From Caecitellus pseudoparvulus (Eukaryota > Bigyra: Bicosoecida), in assembly GCA_965644315.1 (NCBI GenBank), contig CBFFRQ010000013.1, positions 310,001 to 374,000 of the forward strand: a DNA stretch of 64,000 nucleotides, written 5' to 3'. Under the pieces are notes generated by a model. The model saw nothing but the letters and a program-made list of their open reading frames with translations, was not told where the DNA came from and made no database searches. Position 1 is the first letter of the stretch; each line of letters begins with the position of its first letter. This document shows, piece after piece, positions 46,150 through 58,400 of the stretch. Both the position numbers and the translations under genes were made by a program.

Positions 46150-47270
46150 TCAGGGGGAGCCTGCTGCAGCCGCCGCGCTGCGCGTCACGACGCTGCCATC
46201 CGCCTGCCCGAAGTACGCCTTCTCAGCCATGCCCGGGAAGAGACCCGTCTCCACCACCCCCGGCGTCGTCACCAGCGCCACGTGCAGCTCAGAGGGCGTC
46301 GTCACCTGCCCGAAGTCCGCGTCAATGACGAAGTTCCCTGTGTGGGGCAGGGGAGGAGGTGCGGGGTGCGGTGTGCGGAGTGCGGTGTGTGGGACCACGC
46401 ACCGTTGTCGGTGATGACGGGGCCAGCCTTGTTCACAGCCATGCGCAGGTGGGGCTTGCCGCCCAGCGCCTCGATGCGCTTCATGACGGTGACGTAGGCG
46501 CCTGGCAGCACCTCCAGCGGCACGCCCTTGGTCCAGCTCTGCCCCAGCACCTGGGAGTCCTTGCGGTGGTCAGCCACCAGTACAAACTTGCTGGCCGCGG
46601 CAGCCACCAGCTTCTCCTGGGTCTGACAGGCACCACCACCTGCGCGAGTGTGCGTGGTGGGGGTGTGTGGGGCAGGTGGCAGGGCGGGCAGTGTGCTGCG
46701 GAGTTTGGCCCCGCGCACCTTTGATGGCATTCAGCCCCGCGTCCACCTCGTCAGCGCCGTCGATGGCCACGTCCAGCTCAGGGTGCCGCGTCAAGTCACT
46801 GATGGGCAGGCCAGCTTCGATGATGAGCTGAGGCGGCGGCGTGCTACGGCGTGTGGGCGACAGAACAGCGCAAGGTGCGAGCACGCGTGCCTGCGCGGAA
46901 ATTGTGCCCTCACCTGCCTGCTCTGGAACGAGGTGGGCACGCAGACCATGTCCACGCCCTGCAGGTGGTACAGCTCTGCCAAGCGCTGAATGCCGTACAC
47001 GATGGTGGAGCCCGAGCCCACGCCCACCACCATGCCGCTTTTCACATACTCGTCCACTGCGCCTCTTGCTGCCGCTCGCTTGGCCCGCTCCAAAGGGCTG
47101 CTCGGCACAGCAGCCTTGCCGGCCGCTGCTGCAGGGTTGGACTTGGCAGCTGACGCCTGCGTGGCCATGCTACTGGCCAGCACGGCAGAGGCGCCGGCTG
47201 CCAGGGCAATGTGCCGGTTGCCTTGCACGGCCCGTGCAGCCAAGCGCATCCAGGCGCCCGCTGCAGCCAT
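46150..47270 (-). CDS. rpiA: Ribose-5-phosphate isomerase A
   Basis: Four exons (47270-46914, 46827-46719, 46639-46403, 46337-46150) give 296 residues. Family motifs are [20 protein letters not shown] (phosphate loop), [20 protein letters not shown] with the catalytic Asp, [13 protein letters not shown], and NFVIDADFG followed by [17 protein letters not shown]. The enzyme interconverts ribose-5-phosphate and ribulose-5-phosphate in the pentose phosphate pathway. The first 50 residues ([20 protein letters not shown]...) are extra and basic, which suggests import into an organelle. Intron 1 begins GTGAGG, and AATTTCCGC lies 11 bases into it. The gene converges with G-beta; the stop codons are about 70 bases apart. 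Confidence 0.95.
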
Positions 47271-47443
47271 GGTGAGCGTGCGGGAGGGGGGAGACGCAGG
47301 GGGGTTCAGAGGAGGCAAGTGTGGCGTGTGGGCAAATTCTGTGCAGGTGCGTTGTGCGGGAGGTGGTTCACTGCAGTTGGACCCGGTCGTTGGTCGGGCG
47401 GTGTACGGTTTGCTCTGGCGAGCCTGGCAGCGGAGGGTGCACC

Positions 47444-48223
47444 ATGCAGGCCATGTTCAAGCCCCATGAAGGGGGCACCACGACCTGCATCAACGCAGGC
47501 AACAAGATCATGTTCACGACGACATATCCAGATGGTGTGCAGATGGCCGAGGAGGTGGCAGGGGACACAGGGGAGCTGCTAGGTGCGGGCGTTTCCACAG
47601 CGTTTCGATGCCTGCGGTGCGACCCTTTGAACCTCCTGTCGGCGTCCCCGCAGTGCGCAAGTGGAAAGGCGGCGGTGGACTGGGCAGCACTGCCTCATGG
47701 GAGTACGAAATCGGGGAACCTGCCACAACAGCCGACGCTGCCGCTGCAAGCAGCACCGTTGGCAGCGCTGCCGCGTCTGCCTCGGGTGGCGCTGCCCTGC
47801 GCGTGTCCAGCTCCAACCCCACGCTGGTGTGCCGTGAGAGCCGGGAGGCGTACATCTGGCGCGTGCGGAACCTGCCCTACCCCAAGAGCGTGTACAGCCT
47901 CAGCGTGGACGACGACAAGCAGCAAATCGTCCTGCGCACCTCCAACAAGAAGTGCGTGGACGGCGGCCATGGCCCCAGGACGCCGCCCCCGCCACGCGCC
48001 CACGCCCCACCGCCGCAGGTACTACAAACGCATCTCTGTCCCTGGCATGGCCCGGTGTGGGTGCGCCCTGGACCCCGCCGCGCTCTCCTTCACACACGCC
48101 AACAACACACTCGTCATCACCCTGGCAAAGCCCAAGGCAGTGCTGGAGGCAGACGCAGACGCAGCAGATGCCCGCAAGGCGGCTGCTGCAGGCCAGGGCA
48201 GCGCGCGCTGTGCGCAGCAGTGA
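47444..48223 (+). CDS. DPCD: DPCD-like cilium-associated protein
   Basis: Exons 47444-47582, 47654-47951 and 48019-48223 join to 213 residues; human DPCD has 203. The product aligns along its whole length with DPCD: TTTYPDGVQMAEEVAGDTGE, LLVRKWKGGGGLGSTASWEYEI in the strand region, AYIWRVRNLPYPKSVYSLSV, NKKYYKRISVPGM and LSFTHANNTLVITLAKPKAV. It has a CS-like beta-sandwich fold. DPCD is required for normal cilia in mammals and interacts with the RUVBL1/2 assembly complex. Its presence is evidence that this organism makes motile flagella. The join phases at both introns restore the conserved Val-Arg-Lys-Trp and Lys-Lys-Tyr-Tyr runs. Confidence 0.93.
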   Translation: MQAMFKPHEGGTTTCINAGNKIMFTTTYPDGVQMAEEVAGDTGELLGAGVSTAFRCLRCDPLNLLSASPQCASGKAAVDWAALPHGSTKSGNLPQQPTLPLQAAPLAALPRLPRVALPCACPAPTPRWCAVRAGRRTSGACGTCPTPRACTASAWTTTSSKSSCAPPTRSAWTAAMAPGRRPRHAPTPHRRRYYKRISVPGMARCGCALDPAALSFTHANNTLVITLAKPKAVLEADADAADARKAAAAGQGSARCAQQ

Positions 48224-48351
48224 ACAGGGGGGGAGTGTGGTGCTCGCTGCGGAATGTGAGGGGTGGCAGGCAGCTGGGATGCACCACAATTCACTCGGAT
48301 AGGCGCCGTCATGCCACCCTTGAGCGCGACACTCCCCACACTTCTTGCACC

Positions 48352-49319
48352 ATGTTGAGTGGAGCTGTGAGCCGCGGGCTGCGGCGCGCAGGGCCGTCAC
48401 TGCGCGGCGGCTGGCCAGCTTGGCACCAGCCTGTGCGCGGGATGTTTGAGAACGTGCGGCACCGGGGAGAGCTGACGCAGCGCAAGGACACCACCGGCCC
48501 AGTGATGTTGTTCACCCCCCCTGAGGAGCAGCCACACACTGCCAGTGTGATTTTCATGCACGGACTGGGCGTGCGTTTTGCTGGCGTTTCGGCGACCCAG
48601 CACGCGCACACACTCGCAAGCCTCGCTGCTCATGAGCACAGGATTCTTGCCACGGCTGGGCGCAGATCGTCGCGCAGTTTCTGCTGCCATCGCTGCCCCA
48701 CGTCAAGTTCGTCCTGCCCACTGCCCCCACGCGCCCCGTCACCATCAACGGCGGCTACCCCTGCCCTGCGTGGTATGACATCGAGGACTTGGCCAGTCGC
48801 CAGCATGGCTGTGGCGGCATCCACGAGTCCAGGGCGTTTGTGCAGAAACTCATTGCGGAGGAAGTCGTGTCTGGCGTGCCCTCCAGCCGCATCGTGCTGG
48901 CAGGCTTCTCGCAGGGCGGCGCGCTGAGCCTGTTCAGCGGCTTGACCAGCACGCCGCCCGTGGCTGGCATTGGCGTGCTGAGTGGGTACTTGCCGCTGTC
49001 CGAGGAGGTGAAGGGCACTGCTCCACTCAGTGCGCGGGGTGTGCCGGTGTGGATGGGGCATGGCGAGGACGACGAGGTGGTGTTGCTGCAGTGGGCGGAA
49101 GCATCCCATGCTGCGTTGCAGGAGATGGGGATGGAGAGCGTGCAGTGGAACGCCTACCGGCACACGGCACACGAGGCGAACCCGGACGAGTTGAAGGACT
49201 TTGCAGGGTGGCTGGAGCAGACGCTGCCGGCCGGTGTGTCCGTTTCTGACGTCGCAGCGGCGGCAGAGTTGCAAGCGCAGCAGGAAGGCTTGCAACGCCA
49301 GCAGCGGGTGGAGCAGTGA
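48352..49319 (+). CDS. Acyl-protein thioesterase / carboxylesterase
   Basis: Two exons (48352-48570, 48642-49319) give 298 residues. The alpha/beta-hydrolase core has HGLGDSCHGWAQIVAQFLLP (oxyanion loop, spanning the intron), YPCPAWYDIEDL, the nucleophile elbow LAGFSQGGALSLFSGL, the acid in WMGHGEDDEVV and a C-terminal His in YRHTAHE. This is the APT1/APT2 family, which removes palmitate from cytoplasmic proteins and also cleaves lysophospholipids. The N-terminus (MLSGAVSRGLRRAGPSLRGG) is basic and could be a mitochondrial presequence, which is unusual for APT1. Depalmitoylation would be relevant to acylated proteins such as the PKG-type kinase, but no link is shown. Confidence 0.92.
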
Positions 49320-49476
49320 CCCGCCTGTGGCAAAACCCGCCCTGGCACGTGCGACAGGCATCCAAGTGTAGGCATGCTTCCATCTCTAGGCTGCCGTGCA
49401 GCTTGATCTGTTGCAGCGCTTCCCTCCGTGCTCAGCGGCAGCTGGCGCGTGAGGCGGCGGCGGCGTTGCCAGCGGC

Positions 49477-52400
49477 ATGGCGCAGGGAGACACAGGCGCC
49501 CTCGTGCTGCGCCTGCCTGCCATCGGGAATGCACCATTCGTCACACCAGCCGCCTTTAGTGCTGGGGATTTGGCATGGCGTGTGTGGGTGCTGCCAACTG
49601 CCAACGGCTGCAGCGCCGGGCAACAGCTGGCTGGTGAGCGCGGCAACACTTGCCCTTGCTCGAGTAAGGATGAACGGGTGATGGTGCGGGTGGATGCCTT
49701 GCCAGAGCATCGCAGCATGCAGGTGCACGTCGCGCTGTTCGGGGGCGAGGCGTGCTTGGCGAAGGCAACGGCAGGCGTGAGCCGGCGCGGAATTTGGTCT
49801 GCCGCCACACCAAACAGCGCTGCCACCACCCTCAGCGAAGTGGGCTCCAGCATCCAGCTGCACTTCGCCGTGTACGACACCCAGAAGAGTCACTGGACCG
49901 CGGCCATGGACGCCCTGCTCCTGCCCTGGCCCGCCCTGCACATGTCCGAGCCGCTGCTGGCCTCTGGCCTGCCTGGCACACACACACTGGGGCATGTGGG
50001 GGACTGCCACTGCGGCCCCGCCGACCTGCACGCGCCAGGCTGGCACACCCTGTCCCTGTCCGTTTCGGGCCTCCTGCACCGCACCGTGCCAGCGGAGGAG
50101 CCGGCACAGCCGGCGCAGCTGCCGCTGGGCCTGGCCGCCTTCACGCTGGCGGCGGCCGTGGTGGGGCCGGAGGGGGCCCCCCTCACACCCCTCGTCAACC
50201 TCGGCTCCGCCAGCGTGAGTGAGGCGGGCGAGTGGGAGGGCACTTGGGCGCAGCCCTGCCGCCTGCCCCTGCCCCCCGGCGTGCTGACGTCAGCCTGCCC
50301 CACCCTCATGCTGTACGCCGTGACGGCGCCGGAGGAGGGGGAGGAGGGGGGGGGTACACCGCCCCCGCCCCCCCCCATCAGCGCCTTTGCCTTCCTGCGC
50401 CTGCTGCGGCCGGCTGGGGAGGCGGCAGATGGCACGTGGGCGCTGCCGCTGTGGGGGGGGGCACCCCCCGTGGTGCCCTGTGGCGAGGGGGGGGTGGCCA
50501 TCTTCCACCGACCCCCCCTCACAGACGTCCCCACAGGGGACACCCTGCCCCCCCAGGCCTCTGCCCTGCTGCCCTCTGCCGCCGCCGGCGCCCTGCCGAC
50601 GCACGCTCACCTGCCCACGCTGCTGGGAGCGCGGGCAGAGGCGTGGGGGGAGGAGGGGGGGGGCACCCCCTCCGGACCCCCCCCCTTCCTCGCCTCCGCC
50701 GTGACGTATGCGGTGGACGAGGGGGGGCGCTGGGTGGCGCTGGAGGGGGCTGCCGGGCGGGGCGTGGGCGCACCCCCCGCCGGAGTCACTGCCGCCCAGG
50801 CCGCGGGCGTCTTCCCCCTCGGCCTGCGCCTGACCTGTGACTTGCACTCCAGTGCGTTGCTGGGGCGGGGGACACAGCTGCCGGCCCTGCTGGCGGCAGG
50901 GGGGGTCAGTGCGGCGCCAGGGGACCCCCCGCTAGGTGCTGTCCACGTCAGCTCTTTGCCACAGGAGGTGGTGGCGGGGGCGGGGGACGCGGGGACCCCC
51001 CTCGCGGCGCTGTTGGAGGGGGGGTCCGACCCGGCCTGGTGGGCCGCCTGCGACGCCCCCCTGCCCCCCGGCACGCCCCCCCCCACTCGCCTCCTCGCCT
51101 CCGCCCCGGCCCTCCTGGCCGCCCTGCCACCTGCCTGCCTGCCGTACCTCACCCGTGCCCCGGCCGAGGGGGGTGACGCGCCCCCCCACCTCACCTCGTC
51201 AGGCTGCACCCTCGCACTGCTCGTCGCTCGGGCGTCCACGCTGGGTGTGGACAGTGGTGCGCTGGCAGTGGGCATGCTGCAGCAAGGCGGGCCGGGGGAC
51301 GGCGCGAGCGTGGCGCTGGAACTCTTCAAGCGCCGCCTGCGCCTGGTGCGTCTCATGAAACGCACGGCGTTGCACGTGCTGGGCGCATGCATCGGCGCTC
51401 TGGCACAGGAGGGGGGGGGGCACTCCGCCCTGGCCGCTCTGGCTGACTCCCTCGTGCCTGCTGCGTTGCAGGGTGGCTGGGATGGAGTCACTCCCCGGGC
51501 CGCGTTGCTGGCCACGAGTGCCCTGGCCACCTGTGGTCTGTGCCCCGACGCCGCCCTGGAGGGGGAGGTGAGCGCGGCGGCGGGCCAGGGGGGGATCCTG
51601 GCCGCAGCAGCCCTCCCCCTCCGCGCCCTGACAGAGGTGGTGGCAGGGGTGGATGGGGGGGGGTTGCTGGTGGCGAGCGCGGGGGGCGCGGGGGCACCCC
51701 CCCTGGCCCACCACACCCCCGGCATGCCCTGTGACACCACCCTTGCCCAGCGGGAAGGGGAGCTGTGGGGAGGGGGGGACGGGGGGGTGGAGGGGACCCC
51801 CCCCTCCCCCCAGCTCCCACCCCCCCTCGCCACTGCCATGCTCAGCCACTGGGCCGCCACCCTGACGAGCACCCTGCGCCGCCTGGCAGCGGGGGACACT
51901 GCGCTGCCCACCCCCGCCACCGTCGCAGCGACCGGAAACGCCCTGGCGGCGTGGGCGGGGTGGCTGGGTGCAGCGGGCCGGTGTGCCGCCGCCCAGGGCG
52001 CTGTGGCGGGGCATGCGGTGCGGGCGTGGTGTCGGCACGACGCGTCGTACTTGTATGCGCTGGGCGGGGAGGCGGCGCTGCCCTCTGCGCTGCAGGGCCT
52101 GCAGGCTGTGCCGGGCTCCACCTGGCTGGCGGCGCCGTCGCGTTGCATGAGGGTGCGCCGGGTGGGCGAGGCGGAGGAGGCACACGGCCTGCTGCAGTTC
52201 AGCATGGACATCCTAGGAGATGACGGCGTGGAGGGCTGTGCAGACACCGATATTCGACTGCTGCAGTGTGTGGGGCAGCTGCTGCCCAGCGACGCGCCTC
52301 TCGCGGCGGGGCACGCGTTGGCGTTACTGCTGCGTTTCATGATGCGCCTCGCCCGTCTGGGCAAGGTCGCGCGGGCAGTGCTGCTGGCGTCCACGCCTGC

Positions 52401-55400
52401 ACCCACGCGTGGAACGAGTAAAGTGCGCTTTTCGTCACCGGGGACAGGTGGTGCTGACTCCACACCCCCACCCAGTGCGGGTGCGGGTGGCATGAGCTTG
52501 GACGCTGCTGCGCTGGTGCTGGGTCACATCCTGCCGGCGCTGCCAAGACACCTGCACAGCCTGCTGCCTGCCTTGGGCGTGCTGCTGCCGCCTGCAGCTG
52601 CAGCCTCCGCCGTCTCTACTGTGTTGGGGGCAGTGCACGAGGCAGGGCTGGGGGGGAGGGCCTCCACATCGGAGTCTGGCTCCGCTGTGGAGGCCGTGTC
52701 AGCAGGCGAGTGGGCCCAGTGCGCCGCCCCACGCGCCAGCAGCAGCGCCAGCCAGCAGGCAGCAGAGGGCGTGGAGAGGGCGGGGCAAGGCGAGACTGGG
52801 CCGCTGCTGGCGGTGTGTGTCCCGGCTGTGGCGGAAGTGTGGCATGTGTTGGCGGAGGTGATGGGGGGGGGCGAGGGGGGGGGCACCGCCCCTCCACCCC
52901 CCCCTCCTGCCATGGACCCCGTGTGGGCGGAGGCAGCCGTGGGCAGTGCCTTTCACCGGGTGGACCTGCTCATGGGGGGTGTGCGATTCGAGGTCGCGCA
53001 GGGCGTCCCCGCCCTGCACTCCCTCGTCCACGGCACTGCCGCCGATGCCGCGGAGGCTGAGCTGGGGGAGGGGGCGGGGTCCGACACGCCCCTGGCGGCA
53101 GCTGCCGTCGCCAGTGGTTCGTTCATGGCGGATTTGGGCGTGGTGTTGGCGCCGCAGGTGGCAGTGGGGGTGTGGGCGGGGGCGTGGGTGGCGGGGCCGG
53201 GGGGGGACCCCGCCGCCGTCCGGACCACCGGCTGCGAGGTCCTGGAGCCCCCCCCTGACACCCCTGGTGCTGGTAGGGGGGGGGGGCGCAAGGCCCCTCG
53301 TCGCACTCTGCGTGTGCAAGTGGGGGGGGGTGAGGGGGCATCGACCCCCCCCCTGACCCCCCTCCTCCCCCCCTGGCTGCGCCTGGCCTCCTCTGTACTG
53401 CACACAGCGGGGGACATGGGGCGTGGCGGCGGCAGGCGCAGGAGGGGGGCGGGTCGACCCCCCCCCCACCTCGTCCACCTCCACCTCGCAGCCGCCCTGG
53501 GCATCGCCACTCTGCAAGCTCTCGCTGTCGCCGTGCCCCGCCACTCCCCCCTCACACCTGCCTTGGCATACCTGGCGCACGGCGTGCTCACCCTGCTGCA
53601 GCCAGCTCCAGGGGCGCCGGGAGGGGGGTCAGGGGGGCCCTCACGCCGCGCCCGGCAGGGGCTGGCCCTGTCCCAGGACCTGGCCCCAGGCGTGGCGGAA
53701 CGCCTGACGGGGGCGTGTTTGGAACACGCACTGGTGTTCTTGGAGGCTGGCCACGTTCTGAACAGCATTGTGGCGGCGGCTGGCGGGGGGGGGCGGCGGC
53801 GGGGCAGCACCCCCCCCGCCCAGGCCTTGTCAGCGGCTTGGCGGGCATGGGCGGGGGACACCCCCCCCACACCCCTGGCGTGGTACCCCCCTGTGGCTTG
53901 GCTGCACGGTGTACGGGCCGGGGGGCGGGGGGCGGGGGGAGCTCAGGACCTATATGCGCGTGCCGCTGCGGGGGCAGCGGGGGTGCTGCTGCAGCTGGCG
54001 GAGGGGGGGGTGGACGCCCTCACGGCACACCGCACTGCGGCGTACTTGGCTGTGGCTGAGGGGGGTGAGGGGGGGGTGCCACCCCCCCTGGTGCCGCCCC
54101 TCCCACGAGGGGGGTGGGACCCCCCCTCCATTGCCGGCACACTGCTGGCCCTGGCCACTCGGGGGGGGGGTGACACCGCCGCCCCACCCCCCCTCCCATC
54201 CCACGGAGTCGATGTCCTCACTGCCATGCGCGCCGCAGTGGGCGCCCTGCGTGGGGGGGGGGTCCCACCTGGTCCGGCGGGGGGCCTCGCCGCCTGGGTG
54301 TCCGCCTGGCGTACCCGATGGGCGGGGCTACTGCGTCTCGTCAGCGTCGCGCAGCGGGTGCTGTATGACCCGCCGTCGCCGGGGTCCACCCTGTCCACGG
54401 CCTCCCCCGCCCTCATCCGCTCCTGCATCCTGCCCGCCCTGTCCACGGCGCTGGACTCCGCCTTGCGGAGTTTCGTGGCCACCCTGTCTGACGCCGCCGA
54501 CGCAGCGACGGGGGGGCGTGGCGCCACCCTGCGACCTCGCGCCGGGTCGGACGCTGCGACCCGCTGCCCCGTCGCTGCCCAGTTGGTGGTGGCACTGCTG
54601 GGGGCGGGCACGGAGTGTGTTCTGGACCTGTTCCGCGTCGGCGCTGCTGCGTTGCAGGGCACCCCCGCAGGCGGCCCGCTGTGGCCCACCCTGCTCCCCA
54701 TAGGGGGCGGCGCCACGGAACACTGGTGGCTGGCCTCTGCTGTTCGGGGTGTGCTGGCGCTGGGGCGTGCGGAATCTGACATCACCAGTCGCCTGGGCGA
54801 GTCCAGCGCCACCATGTCCGCTCCGGGGGTGACCCGCACGCTGCTGGGGGTGGTCCTGCGGTGGGTGGTGGCGGGGTTGGGCCCCCTGGCGCCCACCCTG
54901 GCGGTGGCTGACGCGTTGGAGGCTGGTGCGCACGCCCCCCCCCCCGTGTCCGCTGTGTGGGGGGATGCCTGGCCCGTGGCTTCTGCCCTGACCCTGCTGG
55001 CATACGTGACGGTGGCGCTGGGGGGGCGGGATGCGGGGGAGGGGGTGAAGGGGGGGTGGACGCCTCCTCCCGCTCAGGCAGCGTTACGCGTGAAACGCTC
55101 GCCGGCGTGTACGACGCTGTGCTGATCCTGCGCACGCAGCTGTCGGCGTGGCCGCCCAGCGGGGGGGGTGCCGGGGGGGGGTCCGCCCCCCCCTCCGCCT
55201 CCGGCCCGCCCTTACCTTCCTCTGCGTCCCTGTCCCCCGCAGCAGCTGCCCGGCAATTGCTCGAGCTGGCCAGTGTCGTGGATGCAGGGGCGGGCGTCGC
55301 CTTCTGCGACCTGCTGCTGCGACTGCAGGGCGGCCCCGGCCTCGTGTACCGTGAGCGGGAGGAGGGGGGTGAGGGGGGGGTCCTGCAAGAAACGCTCTTG

Positions 55401-58400
55401 GTGTGGGAGGGGGGCCCCGCGGATGGCACCTGCCTCGCCCACACCCACGCAGCCAAGGCCCACTTGCTGCTGAGTCTGTGGCGGCAGCGGCGGGCGCCGC
55501 ACTGCTTCGGGCTGCCGCCGGAGGGGGGGGGTGGGCGCGGCCCGGGGGGGGTGTAGGGGGGTGGATGAGCCCCCCCTCCCCCCCTCGCTCCCTTGGCCCC
55601 CCACGCCCTGGCCGAGCTGTGTGAGCTGGGGCCGCAGGCAGCCTCTGCTGCGTTTTACGCACCTGTGGACACGGCGGGGGTGGTGCAGGCAGCCCCCCCC
55701 TCCGCGGAACCCCGGGGGGGGGGCTGGGGGTGGCATGCCGCGGGGGGGGTGTGTGGCGAGGCGGCTGTGGGGGCCATGGGGCACGCCCTGGCCTGCCTGC
55801 AGCAGAGCGTGCTGGAGAGCGTGGCGGCGTGCGAGGCGCAGGGCATGGGAGCACATGCTGCGCAATTGCTCAAGGCGCTCTCTGCCGTCATGCGGGAGGC
55901 TGGCAGCCGCCTCATCGCAGAAGCGGAGGCGGAGGGGGGGGGTGACGAGGGGGCCTCCACCACCACGCGCGACCCCGAGTCGGGCCTCACCCCCGCGGAG
56001 CTCGCCGCAGCCAGCGCCCTGGAGCAGCAGTTGCAGCACCTGGACCAGGTACGGGGCGAGGTGGGCGAGTCACTGCAACGCAGCAGCCTGGAGCCGGTGT
56101 TCTACGGGGCGCTGTTCCAAGGCAAGCGCTTCCCGCCCGGGGAGGCCGGTCGCTGGTTCGTGTACCGCCTGTCGCCGCTGGACACCGGCGCAGCACTTGC
56201 TCGGCAATTGTCCCAGACCTACCCCGCCGCCGTCATCGTGCCCCCCCACACCAGCATCGCGGTGGGGGTGCCGGGTGAGGACGGCGGTGGGGGAGGGGGG
56301 TCGGCACCCCCCCCCTCCACCCCCATCACCATGGGCACCACTCGTGTCTCCACAGACCTCGGCATGTGGCAGCGTGCCTTTGGCGGGTATGCCGCGGACC
56401 CGCCCCCCCCCGGTGACTTGGAGGGGGGGGCCACCGGCCTGGAGGGGAAGGAGGGGGTGCAACCCCCCCCCCCTCAGCCCCTCGTGTGGCTGGGCACGGG
56501 GGCGCAGGGGGCCCCCGGCGCAGCGGGCGTCCTCAGGCGGGGAGCCTCACTGCACGTCCTGCGGGGGGGTGCAGGGGGGGACGCCGCCCCCTCCGCCTCC
56601 CCCTACACGGACAGCCTGCCCGGCCCCGACTGTGACGTCAGCCACATCTACCTCCTCCCGCTACAGCCAGTGGAGGGGGAGCAAGCATTTGCCGGGCATG
56701 TGCTCCGCCACGCCACCCTCACCCTCCCCTGCCGGTCGGAGCCGGGCGAGGGGGGTGCCACCCCTGCACCCCCCGTCGGGCCCCCCCCCGGCGTGTCCGC
56801 CCACAAACGGCGCAAGAGCGGCTGGCGCAGTCTGAGCGACGAGGGGGCCCTGGGCGGCGGCGCCACCCCCCCCACCACCTCCCCAACCCTGATCCTGGAC
56901 GCCGCCACGCAGGCGATGCAAGTGCACTGCACCACCTCCACCCTCGCCGGCCCAAGTGCAGTGCACTTGCCCCTGCTCTCCACGGGCAAGTACACGTACA
57001 AGCATGAGGCTCCAGACAGGCAGGGGGTGGATGACGTGCTGCTGGACCCGGGGGCGGCATCCACCGTGCGCCTGGTGCTTCGCGTAAGCCCCCCCCCCGC
57101 ACCCGGCCCGCAGCCCCCCCAACTCGCCGGCGGTTTCTGGCCTGTGGATGTCGCGTTGACTCTGGGGCGGGCGGGGGCTTCCATGTGTGCGGCTGCGCGT
57201 GGCGCGGCGGTGGGTCCGGGGGCGGTGTCCCCCCCCCCTCCCCTGCCCCTGCCCTGGCTCACGCGGCGAGCTGCGGCAGTGCACGTGTCCCTGACGCCCA
57301 TGCCCCTCGTGGCCGCCTGCCTAGAGAGGGGTGGGTGGGTGAATGACTTCCTGGTGGGGCGTCTGCGGTGGCTGTTCACGGCCAATGTCCTGGCAGACGG
57401 GGGGGCGGAGGAGGACGGCGCGGGGGGGGGGGCGGACCCCCCCCCTCCCTGCACCGCCACCCTGCCGGATGCATACGCGGCCTTGGTGGATGCGGTGCCG
57501 GGGTACGCGGGGGAAGGCGGAGTGGATGCGGGGGTGCTGGGGGCGGGGTCCGCCCCCGCCCGGCGTCGGGGGGACGCCGCATGCGACCCCGCATCGGAAG
57601 CCGCCCGTGCGGCGCTGGGGGGACCCGTGGGGGAGAGCGGGGGCACCGGCCCCACAGTCGTCCTGACGTCCCACATGGAGCTGGCCACCCCCCTGTACCT
57701 GGATGGGGGGGGGGGTGACCACCCCCTCACCCGCCAGCGGGCACAGGCTCTGCCAGGGCAAGCCACCCCCCTGGCACCCCTGCGCTCGACACCCGCCCCG
57801 CGGCACCTGCGCAGCACATCCTGGGCCCACCCCCAGCAGGACATGGGCCCATTGGGCGGCGGTGATGGGCCCATGGGCCACCTCCTGCGCCTGGCCCCCG
57901 ACTCCGCCGCCCCCGACGCGCCGCCCCCTGACGCCCCCCACCTCCATGCCCGTACCATGGAGCGCTGGGCTGCTGGGCGCAGGGCACTGGGGTTCACCAC
58001 CCCCAAGGTGGGGGGCGGGGAGGGGGGGGCGACGTCCCCCCCCCACGCCCCTTGGCGGGCGTCCCCTGCGCCGACGCCGCGGGGTGGGGGGGCTGCGGCG
58101 GGAGGTGGGCCCACCCCCTCCGCGCCTGCCACCCCCTCCCGCCGCAGTGTCACGCTGGACGGGGCGGGGGCCCTGGGCCCACGTTCCCGCAGCAGTCGAG
58201 CCCTGCTGGAAACGGATGGGCCCACCTCCCCCGCATCCACCGGCTCCTCCAGCATGCTGCTGCAACGCACACTGTCAGCGCCACGGGCTGTAGGGGGGGG
58301 TACGCCGGCAGCCACGAGGGGGGGTCGACCCCCCCCTGCACCCCCCTCCCTGCGCCGCCTCCTCCCCGCCCGGGCCGCATCCGCCCTGCAGCGGGTGCAA

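Noticed and set aside
49783-49842. Possible intron in the DOCK gene beginning GTGAGCC and containing GCGGAATTT
   Set aside because: The best acceptor gives a 59-base intron that would break the frame, while the unspliced frame continues smoothly.
50607-52493. 628-codon minus-strand frame opposite the DOCK gene
   Set aside because: Its composition (Ala/Pro/Ser/Arg runs from complemented G/C tracts) is a by-product of the GC-rich plus-strand gene, and no motif is present.
56648-58315. 555-codon minus-strand frame opposite the DHR2 half of the DOCK gene
   Set aside because: Same reasoning: no stops because of GC bias, low-complexity product, and the plus strand carries recognisable DOCK blocks.
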